Shown here: one piece after another, positions 35,701-49,100 of the stretch
Layout of the letters: every line of letters begins with the position of its first letter
How positions within the stretch are numbered: position 1 is the first letter of the stretch
Origin: Amaurobius ferox
Lineage: Eukaryota > Arthropoda > Arachnida > Araneae > Amaurobiidae
Reading direction: 5' to 3'
Length of the DNA stretch: 64,000 nucleotides
Assembly: GCA_951213105.1 (NCBI GenBank)
Contig: OX578138.1
Location: forward strand, 65,837,037-65,901,036
Position numbers and translations under genes: made by a program
The notes under the pieces: model-generated
Database searches by the model: none
What the model saw: the letters and a program-made list of their open reading frames with translations, nothing else
Told to the model about the DNA's origin: nothing

Positions 35701-38700
35701 TTCACCACTAAAATCTATCAACTGGTTGGCGTCATACACACTTTTTGTAATGCACCATATGGCATTTCGCAACATATATAAGTATCTAATCTAGTGCAAG
35801 TTGATTTTTATTAAAGTCCCCATGACTAATGCCATCTATTGGCAAAGCTTGAAAATGAAACCCAAATATAAAAAGTCAACAATCAACAACAAAGTTGGGA
35901 AATGTTTGACTTTGTTGATTTGATTGCGGATAATTTTAAAGAACACTATTGCTGTGTGTGTATGTGGGAACTTATAATGAAATAAAGTTGAAAGATTTTC
36001 AGTCTTGGCAAGGTTTCCTAACTTACACCCATGTTTTCCCGGTTTGCTTTGGTTTATTTCCGTGTGTCAATTTTTTGCTGCCATGAAAGAGAAGTGTGAA
36101 GAATAGGCAAAGAACCACTTTATCCATAACCACACACTAGTTACTAATAACTGCTGTACATTCATTGCTACATTACACTTTTTGCTGCATTACTGATTAC
36201 TTCAGAGTTGTAATGTATAATAGGAAGTACCACCAGTCTTTTAAGGACTTATATTCTAAAGAATCAGCTATTTTGAAATGATTTAAAGGTAGTGAATACG
36301 GTTTTGCTCGATCTGTTCAACATACTTCAAAATTTCGCACAGTGGAAGAGGGGATATTACTGCCTATGCCAAAACCAAAAGGCATGTAGACAAAAAAAGT
36401 TTCCATTGAAGGAAATGCAGATATCAGAGTTTCTTTGCTGTTGAAAGTAATAGTATGATACCGGCTGAATGTTATAATTATCGGATATTTCATCCTTTTT
36501 GGAGGTTGGTAGCTATGGTAACTTGGTGGTAGTAACAAGTAAAAAAGTTTCATGAAAATATGAGATGGCGGGTGCCATTTCAAAATTTAACTGGGTGATA
36601 TGACCCTTGTGTGCGAATAAGACTGCTGATACTTAAGTATTAACAGTAACACATAATTAAAAGTTTTGAGTAGGAAGGGGAACGTAAAATTTTGTGCCAT
36701 TTGATTGACTTATTTTCAAATCTCTAAATCTAAAATTTTGTTAATTTTAGGGGATAGTTTTGAAAAATACAGATATGCAAGTAAGGGATATATGTATGCT
36801 ATTGTACAAAATTTTTATACTCCTTTACTGCTACATTTGTTTTGCCGCTTTTTCATTGTTTTATGCAAATATTTTTGAGTTATAGGCAGTGGCAGCCTTG
36901 TATTAAGTGCCGTCAAATTGCTATTACATGATATTTCAATTTTCTATATTTTGTTTTCTTGTTATGTTTTGTATTGCTAATAAAAAATGCTATTCAGTAT
37001 TAGGGGACCTTTAACATCAACATTTTTTCCATCTAGCTGACTGAGACCAAAGTATTCACTCCTAGTGCTGGCACACAGTCATCCACAGTCACTAGTTTAG
37101 ACATTCCAACTGCAACAGCTCTTGGGCAGAAGTGAGTTTTGTTTCATACTTATTAAGCTACTTCCGGGCCATTCCATGTCAAATCAACACACTGATTCTC
37201 CTTTGACCTTCTCAGATTTTGAAGAAACTTGGTATATTAAGTGATCTTGTTATGAAAGGAAATCGATTAGGAATTTGATATATAAGAAAAACATTTTTTT
37301 AACTATGTTCCTACCATTCAAATGTTTTAATTCTTCTGCATTTTAACATAGTTGACTTTTTTCTTAGGATCCTGATGAGTTACAGAACAAACCAATATTT
37401 TATTTTATAGCTCTTTTGATAGACTTTTATGTGATATACAGCATAACACAATATTAAATAAAAATTTACAAAAATTAAATTTAATATTAAAATGTAAATT
37501 TAACAACACGAATTTTAGCACTATTAACACTTCGCCAAATAAAATCATATATTTAGCACTCTTAATAAAATCTTAAATTTCTGTACTTTTAAATAATAGT
37601 GTAATTAGGTGCTTTTAAAAAAATCATAAACTATAGCACTTTTTTTTTATAAAAATCTGCTTTTAAGTAAAATCTTTCAGTGCTTTTAAATAAAGGCACA
37701 TATTTGAGTACTTTTTAAAGAAAATTTTAAATGTTAACTTAGTTTTTGAGCACTTTTTTATAAAAATAGTAAATTACACTTTTAAATAAAATCTTGAAAG
37801 TTTAGAGTTTCTAAATAAAATCAGGAATATTAATGCTTGTAAATAGCATCACAAATTTTATCGCTTTCTGTAAAAGTGCATAGTTGATTTTGAAAACCAA
37901 TGACTAACATAAAACAAGTTGAAAATTTGTATTAAGACAAATAAAGGGGTTGCTCTTGATTTTAAATTACTATCACCAACTTATTTGTCAAATTTTATTT
38001 TGCGTTCCATTTGAAAAAATTGTTTTGATTTATAAATTCGAAAATTTAATAAGATCATTATTTTGTAAAAGACAAATAGTATATTAATAGACATTACGAT
38101 TAGTATATCACAATTTTTGATTTTGATCTTGGAAGAATTCATAACCAGCAACATTTTCACCAAATCATTTTCTCAATTGCCAAATTGAATTTCCTTTCAC
38201 AAAATGTGACAATGGCAATTGGCAGCGTGACCCTTGTATATCTGAAATTAAATTAAAATTCCCAATATTGAATATTGAGTTACAATAACTCATTATTTTA
38301 TAATTTTAAACACTTTTTTATTTTTAATTAAACAAATATCATGCTTTAGTAAATACCTTTCTTATAGACATAGTATAATAATAATGTATAAGGAAAGTAT
38401 TGTGACGGGGTCAAAATTTCGAATTCAAGGTTAGATGGGAGAGCATGTCTCAAGCATCTCTGAACACTTTTTTAAGATGATGTCTGTGTGTGTGTTAGTG
38501 AGTCTGTGGAGACCATGAAGAATCAATGGAGCGATTCGAACAAAATTTAGTACAAAAAGTGCAATCTGTGTATACTGGAAGCCTATTGTTTTTAAATACA
38601 ATCGAATGTTCAGTACCCCACTAAATTTTTGAGTGAAATTTTGAAAAAATCATTAAGTCAAAACCTTTAATGGAGTTATGCAAATAGTCATTTCTTATGT

Positions 38701-39309
38701 AATTTTTCATTAGAAAATGATTGATACAAGCTTAGAACTCCAGCGTGAACTGTTCTTGAGATATTGCATATTTTTCAAATAAATATATCAAAAAATCGCA
38801 TGAAATAAATTATTAGCTATTGTGAAACATGTTCACTTTTTGTATGTAATGTCATGCGATAAATTCGGTAACATCATTCTCATGGATCTAGCTCCTTCCA
38901 TTCATGAGAAAATATACTTTGAGTAATACTTTTGTAGTTGAATGCCAATAACCATTTATCTAATAACTTATTTCTCCATCCATAACACTTGACGAGAATT
39001 TGGCAGAATGTTGCCAACTTGGCGACTTATTGAAATGTTACCAAATTAACGAAAATGTCACTAAATTGATAAAAATAATTCTAAATGGCATATGGCATAA
39101 TATACTATAGGGCATAATATACTAAATGGCATAATATACTATAGGGAAGTGCACCGGGTCTTTGAATAATTTAATTTGTTTTAAAAGTGAAGTAATATTT
39201 TAGTATATTTTTTTTATGGAATAAAATTAGGAAGTTTGGTTTGTTTGTTTTTTAAGTAAAATTTTTTTAACTGGAGTTTCGACTTGGTTTAAATTTTGAA
39301 AAATTTTAA

Positions 39310-39342
<33 letters not shown>

Positions 39343-42300
39343 CGTGTCGCTGACAAGTGTTGTCTGTTGTGAGGATTCTGGTAATTGGGTTCAAGGAAGC
39401 CTTGCTCAAAACTAAAGTCAATCCTTCTCACCCTTTTTAGCGTAGTAAAATAAATTTCCATCTGCTCATAACAGCTACTTCACCTTGGTACTTTAACGCT
39501 GCTCATTTTTCTGATGTTCTGTGGGGAATACACCTTTCCTGCTGGGAATAAATCATTTGCCCATGATGATTTGCTTGTGTATTGTGTTTTTTTTTGGGGG
39601 GGGGGGGAAGGATTCACTACTCTTTGCCTACTGTCAGATTCTTTTTTAGTATTTTATAGAAATGTTTCAACGAGAGATAAGAATATGAGAAATGGTTTGG
39701 AAATGAGAATGCTAAGTTTATCGAAGTTGTGTATTGGTAGTTTGTAATGTCAGTTTTAGTGTATTGTATTTTAATGTGTTTAAAATTAGCTAAATATGCC
39801 GAAAGTAGTCTTAAATGTTAGGGAATTTTTTTATTTTATTTAATGAGAGGTAAATTTTTCTTTTTTGGAATATGGTGGTTTGGATTTGAATTTTCAGTTC
39901 AAATTTTGTTTTCAAAATTTCTAAAGGGAGAGGACAGTGATCAAAAGTTTTCTTTTGTCTTGTTTCGAGTAATTAGTCACAACTCTTGGCTTTGGGTGAA
40001 GTTAAAGGTGTGGCTAATGGGTTGGTTTTCATGGTCACCTGGGGGGAATTTTGAGGTCTAGGAAGCCTTGTTTTTGAGAGAAATTCTCCACACGAATGTG
40101 TTTGAAAAGAAATTTTCATGGTCCATGTTAACTGTCACTGTGGTGCTTTGATGCCCACCTTTAACCCTTTCGCGACGATCGGCACGCCCACGTGCCAGCT
40201 GCGAACTTGCATTCAAGGACGAACGGCACGCCCTCGGGCCAGAGGAAATTTTACCGCAAGTGGATAGTGGCACCTATAAGTGCCACCACGCGGAACGTTT
40301 TAATTTGTGTACTAGATGGCGTTACTTGTCCATGGAACTAACTTCAATGTATTTTGCAGAGGCATGACCTTGGCAGAAGAGGATCGAATGAATTATTTCT
40401 CCATTTGGAGCGGTGAAAATCATTTTGTAATATAAACAGAGTAATTCTCGTAGCATCAACAATTTTATAATTGAGTTTTGGTTCTTATTTTTATTTCAGC
40501 GTTATAATTTCGTTGGTGAATCATAGGAATATAAGAGAGTATTTTTTTTTTGTTTGGGTTTTAGAGGCAGTGAAATTATTCGTTTATTTCGGATAAAAGA
40601 TTGGGAGCAATTAATGAGTATTTTGTATTCAGATTTGTATGAAAATTATACATAAAATAGAACATAAATATTTCTTTTATTCCTGAAAAAAGTAGATTTC
40701 TGTGTTGAATAGGTGATTTTTAGTGAATTTTTTTCGAGAGTTAGGCTTAGCGCAAAAAATGCGCCGTCCGTTTCGACCAGTTCGGAAGCGAAGCGCTTCG
40801 TCTTTTGGGCCGCGACAGCTCCGGAATGCTGCTGTCCTGAAAGGGATGGTGTTCTAGTGGGGGAATGCACCAACCTCTTGAGGATGAATTACTTACCCAC
40901 TTCAAAATTGTTTTTTCTGTGTGAATAATCCTTCAGCCAAGCGATCAACTTTGAGTAATGTAAATTTTTTGGTTAATTGTGCAAGTTCAGTGTCAGAAGG
41001 TTTGTTTTGGAGGGAATGGAGATTGTTCTTTGAAAAATATTCCTTGAGAAATTTTTTTTAAATTCGAGCTGGTTTTGTGAAATTTTATTTTTTGGGTTAA
41101 AAGTGTTTTTGGCTCTTAAAAGTTTTGTTGCTGGGTGAATGTGTGTATCTTCGCGTATGGGAGAGGAGATTGTGGAATCGGGTTTGCATTTATTTCGTTG
41201 TTAATCTTAAAGCGCTTCTCAAAATTTTATGTTTCGACCCTTTGAATTTTTCGGCTGGTCCAAAGTTTTCATCAAAATTTTAATTTTTTTGTAATGGCAG
41301 GTAATTAGGAACTCTGTTTTGTTTTTCTTCTCTGACTGTTTGTGCAATGCACTTTAAAGAGCAGATTTTTTTTTAGGAAATTGAAAAATTTGTTTTGTAA
41401 CTTGTGATAGTAAGATTTAATTGATGGCTGGAAGTGTTAAGACTTAATTGATAGACTGGAAGGTTGAGTTAATTTTTTTTTTTTTTTTTTGTTTAAAATT
41501 TATATTTTTGATTTTTTTTACGTCAGAATTTGAATTTTCTGGGAGGCTGAGATAAACTTTGTTTTTGCTTAACATTTATATTTTGGGTTTTTTTTTGTTG
41601 AAATTTGTATTTTGTATTTTTTTTTTGTGTCAGAATTTGAATTTTTAAAATTTTACCATTTGTGGGAGTTTTTCGAATTTGTCAAGTTTTTGTGGATCTT
41701 TGAGTTAGTGAAATTTTTAGTGGAAGTACACTTGTTTGTGAAAGTCACTGCTGCAGAGAAGATGTTTTTGGGGAGAATTTCCCATGCGAAAGAAATTAGG
41801 TTCAGGAAATTGAATGGAAAATTCAGGGTTGTGTGCTACAATGGGCCTACAATAGTTTTTGCAAGGGATCTCATTGGTTCGATTCCTTCATGTTCAAGTT
41901 AATTTTCTTTAACTCATCTTTGGAGTGCATAACTCTGACAGATTTGATTATGAATTGTTTCAATTTAGTCATCATGAATTTTCTTTTCAATTTGTTGTTT
42001 TAGGGAGCACAGACGTGTACTCTCTCCTGTCGGAAACACTTGTCTTTTTATTGCCATTGGCCCTTTGGGACTTTTTGAGAAACTGGAGAATTTTGTTTCA
42101 TTAAGGAAGTCTGGCATAGTTTGGTTCTATACCGCTTAGTTACATTTGTTTTAAGTTGTTCTTCAGGCAGGTGAATCTCCTGGAGATAAATTGTATTGTA
42201 TTGTGCTGTACTGTGTAATGGAGGGGTGTAGAACTGTGGTATGACAGACTATTTAAGTGTTTTGAGATTTTTGTCACTTTGGTGCAGTGCAAGTTAAAAT

Positions 42301-42857
42301 TCAAAATTTGGTGACTGTTTGTTTTTAAGTGGGTAGTGCATGACTGAGATGAGGGTGGTGTAAGCATGAAACCAAGAGTGCTCATGTTGTATATAGATGG
42401 AGGCGAACCTAAAAAGCGAGGAATGCTTGGGGGTGCTATGAGAAAAGGTGATTTTTTAAATCACTCTGGCCAGGATACATTGTTTTTTTTTAATGTCACA
42501 CTGCCTTGGCTCTACTTCACACTATTGGGGTTGTTTGGCTTTTGTTTTGATTGGGGGGATTTTGAATTTTTTTTTTTTTTTCAGTTTTTGTGAGCAGTGT
42601 ATTTTCCCTTGTTTGAGTTTGAACTTTTATCGAATTTAGTGAGAATTCAGATGATTTTTCTTCACTTCTCGAGGTTCAATTTGAGTTTTTGAAAATTTTA
42701 GATTTCTGAAGTTTTAATAAATTATTTTTTTTGTCTTTTTTCTTTTCGGAGGTTTTTCTCCTCTTTTAAAGGGGAGATACAAATTTTTTTTTAATGAAAG
42801 TCTGGGAGAAGTGTAAGTTTTAGATTTTTATCATCATGATCAGTGTGCCTGTATGTA

Positions 42858-42937
<80 letters not shown>

Positions 42938-42964
42938 CACATATATATATATATATATATATAT

Positions 42965-43000
<36 letters not shown>

Positions 43001-46000
43001 CATATCATATAAAATCCAGTAAACAAATTCAAAAAGAATTCCTATGCATATCCACAAAAATCAAAGGCACTACTCAGGAAAAGGCGCCAAGCTGCTCTAT
43101 ACTCCGAAGCAGAATGTAATCCAAGAAAAAGAAGATTTAAAGGAACTTGGGATAACCAAATGTTTTGCATTTAATGGTTGGGGAGGATTGCGACTCCCCC
43201 TCCCGTTTAAAGCTGCTTTTCCAGCCTAGGCAAACGCTCACGGTACCAATGCAAAGCAAAGGTTGGTCCCCAATGCGTGCTAATACGAAGGCACCCGGAT
43301 ACGGAAGAACAAGACCAACCAAACAGAAGGAAACTGGACCAAAAGTGAATCCTGCCCAACTCGCTATCATATATATGTTCATTTTACGCATGCGTGCAAT
43401 CTTAGCAGGTACGCATAAACTTTATTTACTTGCAAATTGAAGTAAACTGTCAAAATCTACATGATCCTTGAAAATCGATCTATAGCAATCCTTTAAGAAA
43501 TATATAGGATAATGTTTATATAAAGCCTCTGTTATGATTTTAATATTGCTATTATTGCAATCTTTTTTAAACGTGTTGTAAATTTGATTTCTCTTGAAGT
43601 GTCCGAGTATGATATTTCTGAAAGTATTTTTGGTAAGATTTGTTTTCCAATCGATGAGATGATTTATCTTCATTTTATATAATTCTCTTACAATTTAGAT
43701 TATTGTAGTTAGTTACAATTTAGTTAGTTACAATTTAGATTATTGTAGAAGTATTGACAATTATCCAATAGCAAGTTCATTAATACAGAGGAAGTCACAG
43801 CGATGGCATAGAGGAAGAGGAAAACACCATTATAGCTATAATGACACAGAAGAAAAAATCTCCAAATTTATAGAATCAATTAAATCCAAAGACGGAATCA
43901 AGTACAATTGGATTAAGGATGTCATTTACAGTATAAAAATCAAATATTTACCTCGTATATGGGCTTTTATACAGCAATATACGTTGGATGAACCTATTGA
44001 CTTTCGGATTGAAGAAACACACAAAAATATAGCCATTATGCTTGACTTGATTAAATTAAGGGCCAGAAAATTTCAAATTAGATTAAAACCCAGAATACAG
44101 AACAAGCAAAGTATGGAATATTTTATAACCACATTCCGAAATAAGAAATTTGATGGAATTCCCTTTAAATCGATACTTTACAATATCAAAACTTTCTTAC
44201 CTGTTCAGGATCTTAAGGTAAAATTGACTTACCGCTTTGTACGCACAAACGGTAGAAGATTCTTCAACTACAACAATATATGTAAAGAATTGGATACTAA
44301 AACAACAGAATGCAGATGCACTGATAGCAAACTTAAAGATCCTTATCACAATCACATCATTACAGGTGATCTGGATATTATCTCAGATAAAACTCTAAAA
44401 AATATTTTCAAACTCGGAACTAAATACAGATCACAAGAATATAACCAAGTAATCGAAAATTTCAATCAAGATCTAGAAGAATTTATTTATAAAATAGCAG
44501 TAAAACACAGTTTACCTATTCAAGCCTTTCATGAATGGAAATATAATTTTTCAAAAGAATTTCAGTTTTATTACATCAGACAAAATAACAGAATTAGGAA
44601 TCTTTCAATACCTGCAGCTATACAAACTATAAAAGAAAATTTTGCTATAACTTATACTGACAAGATGGTATCACATTTTGCATTTACATGCAAAAAGTTT
44701 TACATGGATACACTTCTTCACTGCTATCTAGACAGTACTATGTACACCCCTTTACATAATAATGGGAATGTTCTATCCAATAGGATTAAGGCTTTGTACA
44801 AGCGAATCGGTAATGAAATAAAAACTGTTAAATTTCCATATTTAATCCTCATTCCAAAGATGCATAAAGAGCCTGTAAAATTCCGTACAGTTACCGTTGG
44901 CTGTGGATCCTATCTGACAATAGCTAATAAACGACTATTGAACATCCTCAAGTTTGTTATGGAAAACATCAAAAAACAGAATCATGTCATGATCAAAAAT
45001 GGAGTAGAAGTTATCGATCGATTAAAACATTGTAATAAAAATATATGTTTTAAAAGCTTTGATTTCCGCGACCTATTTAACAACATTGATTTATCTAATT
45101 TATACTCAATCTTAGAAAAATTACATGAAGAATATGATTTGAAGGATTTTATTACTTATCGAAGATACCTTGATCTTATTGAACTGGTATTAAAAGAAAA
45201 TATTCTATATAACGGAAATAATTATTACCGACAAATAAAAGGAATCCCAATGGGAGGAGCCTGTTCATCAATCTTGGCCGATATTTACCTCTCAACATAT
45301 GAAAAAGGAACCCATATTTTGTCAGAGATACCATATTTTCGGTTTGTTGACGATGTGCTATTGGGGAGTTATGAAACCACCACCAATTTCGATTTCACAT
45401 TTTACCCACCGGAATTGGAATTAATAGAAAATAGCAAAGAAGAAAATGAAGCGGTAAATTTTCTGGACATCTCAATAAAAAAACATGGATTATATGGTCA
45501 TTATACAACGTTATACGACAAAAGAGAATTATATAAAATGAAGATAAATCATCTCATCGATTGGAAAACAAATCTTACCAAAAATACTTTCAGAAATATC
45601 ATACTCGGACACTTCAAGAGAAATCAAATTTACAACACGTTTAAAAAAGATTGCAATAATAGCAATATTAAAATCATAACAGAGGCTTTATATAAACATC
45701 CTATATATTTCTTAAAGGATTGCTATAGATCGATTTTCAAGGATCATGTAGATTTTGACAGTTTACTTCAATTTGCAAGTAAATAAAGTTTATGTGTACC
45801 TGCTAAGATTGCACGCATGCGTAAAATGAACATATATATGATAGCGAGTTGGGCAGGATTCACTTTTGGTCCAGTTTCCTTCTGTTTGGTTGGTCTTGTT
45901 CTTCCGTATCCGGGTGCCTTCGTATTAGCACGCATTGGGGACCAACCTTTGCTTTGCATTGGTACCGTGAGCATTTGCCTAGGCTGGAAAAGCAGCTTTA

Positions 46001-46091
46001 AACGGGAGGGGGAGTCGCAATCCTCCCCAAACATTAAATGCAAAACATTTGGTTATCCCAAGTTCCTTTAAATCTTCTTTTTCTTGGATTA

Positions 46092-46141
<50 letters not shown>

Positions 46142-49100
46142 TAAATGATTTTAATCGAAAATTTTTTGCATAAACTACTGTATGTACAAAAAAACCCATT
46201 TCTAGCATATCTGTTACAAATGAGTAACTATAAGCCAAGTCTAAGGATAAAGATAGAAGGTTACATATCACTACATTGGAAAGGGGGATGAGAAGAATAT
46301 TAGGATTCAAAAATCACAATTAAAAGTATATAAAAGTAAATAAAAATAAAACTCTGCAAAAATGAGAATAGGCAATAATAATCAGCTCAAGACAAGAGAT
46401 CAAGAATAGAGAACAATCAATTGAAACCACACAAAAAATGGCGGTCAGTTCGAAATTGCATTCTCATCAGGACAGCCATACAATTCGAATTAAAACCGAT
46501 AGAATAGCCAGTTTCTGACAATGGCGATAGTATTTAACTATAGACACCATTGGAGCTGTCTACTGGCTAGTGGAATTAGAAAAATAAATCAATTGAATTA
46601 TACAAAAGCTGAAAAACAATACCTCCACGAACTGTAATGTGAAATAATAGCAGCACGTGTAAGATAAACTAGTAACTGAGCATTTCACCTCACTTCGTCA
46701 ATGCGAGTGGGCGAGCATTTCACCTCACTTCGTCAATGCGAGTGGGAATGAATACAATTGAACGATACATAATAAGTATGGAGACTTTCGAAAATAGTAA
46801 ACAGTATAGGACTCAGGACAAGTGGAAAATAGACATTCTAAAATAGTAAACAGTATTAGACTCAGGCCAAGTGGTAAGTAAGGTGATAAGAATGGGTGAA
46901 TTTTCAAAAATGAGTTAACCAATCAAAGATAAATAATGCATGTGTAAAATTATTACGTGGTATATTTGAAATTATTAATAATATTATTTACAAATACTTC
47001 CGGATATAGGTAGTTTTGACAAATGCGTTTAAGTTTATTGATGTGGAGAAAGTGAAACTGAGGATCAGAAAGTCGATGTATTCGAAATAGCTTGTTTAAA
47101 ATGATGTTTCTAAACAATTGAATAGAATTACAAGATTGATATGATAGCAGATATGATAGATTGATATTGATATGATAGTGAAGTTGTAAGAATCTTTTTT
47201 ATCATATAGATTGGTGATTACATGATTATTGAGGGTATCTAAATTGAGGTCTAAAAAATTAACAGTTTGACTAACGCAAGGCTCATTAGGAATTAATTCT
47301 AGGTTAGACGGGTAAAAATCAATATTAATGGGATAGGAATCATCAATGATAATACAAATTAAGTCGTCAACATATCTATATATAATATATGAATTAGAGT
47401 TAAAATGACATTCATAATAATAAAGATATAAGTTAGCGAGTATACTACTACTACAGCCACCTTGTGGTACACCAGATGTTTGTAAATAAATGTTATCACC
47501 TTGGATAATATAATTGTTGTATAACACAAAGTGCAAGAGCATAGGAAAATTTTTGACATTAAAAGCATCATGATTGGAAGATATATAGTCATGATAAAGA
47601 GAGATAATAACTTTATGTAAATCTTTAATGACAATATTATTAAATAGGTCTTTAAAATCAAAGGTTTGGAAACCAAGAATTTGTGGTAACTTGCTAAGGT
47701 GATTAACTAAATCAAAACTATTGTTCAAAATGAAATATCCTGAATTCCTGAATTTAAGAGATTCATTAATTCGATTTAAACAGTTAAGCAAGTACTTACT
47801 AGCTGTAGTGGTAAAGGTATTATGTCCACAAGTGACTGTTCTAAAACTGAGAGGTGATTTGTGGAATTTAGGAACCAAAGTAACATAAGGAAATTTAAAA
47901 AACTTACAATTAATATTTAATTGTGTATATAATTTTAGCATTTTAGTTTTGATTTGGATAGACTGATTATTAATGGGTTTAAAAATTTTGATTATCTTTT
48001 AAGTAATTCTGTAACAGAGAAACATAATATTTTTTACAAATGATGGCATAATTATTAGAAGCTTTATCTACATAAGTTATGACAAAATGTTGTTGTAGTT
48101 CTTTGATAGCAGATAGGAGTTGTTTATAAGGATACCTAGGCTTCGTTAATTTAGTGTTTATAATAACATTTTTAAGTAGATGTAAGGTCGTATACTTCCA
48201 TAGATTGAATGCTTCAATAGGAATAGAATGTGAACAAGCAAGTTGATATATGAATTTATCAAAATCAAATGATAGAGACTGAAGAAGTTGTTTAGGGTGA
48301 TGGCAGAATGGAATGTGAAATTTAGACCCTTTATTCATAATATCCCTGAGTATATCATCCTGAACTATACTGAGATCCCCAGTAATAATGTGACCATGAG
48401 TGGAATTGACAAAAGGGGCAAGATTTTGATTGCTGCATATACATGATGTAAGATCATCGGAGTTTAATGTCCTAGAAACTTCATTGTAATTGTAAATAGT
48501 TCTACCAATTGGTAAATTATATTTGAATGATTTTTGTATTTTGATATCATTTACTGGTAACAAGTGCTTATGTTTTGCAAATAAATTATTGAAGTTAAGA
48601 GAATTAAGAATAGGGTGTTTAAAAGAGATTACACAGTAAGCTATTTTAGTATGTGGATTTGGTGAATGGAGTAGGTGGTAATTTAAGAAATGTGTACGTG
48701 AAAGAAGCAGATCAAAAAATAAATGTTTAAAATGCTCATGAGTTAATTTTAATTTTAAAAAATGAGTATAAACAATACTTAATTTGCTTTTTCTGACTTT
48801 ATATAACCATGTTCTAACAGGTAGAAAATTGAAAGTTTGAGAATAATTATATTGTAATTTCAAAATGTCTGCTTTGTAATCAATAGTTTTACTTAAGTTA
48901 CTTTTTCCTTTGCCACGCTTATATCGCTTTTTACTACGAGATGATGACTTTGAATAATGAAAAAGATGTTTATATACTGAAGATTTATGAGAATCAAAAC
49001 TATTGTTAACAACATTATTATTATTATAAATTTGATTTAAGCCATAGGGGAAGAGAGTTTTATATTTTTTAATGTAATAATTTTCAAATACTAATCTATC

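Noticed and set aside
41612..41902. 96-codon Phe/Val-rich frame as a gene
   Set aside because: Low-complexity product of T-rich sequence with no homology or splice context.
45817..46071. Hydrophobic 84-codon frame after the Penelope RT, present also in the inverted arm
   Set aside because: Both occurrences are the same repeat arm; it is 3' untranslated sequence with no recognised domain.
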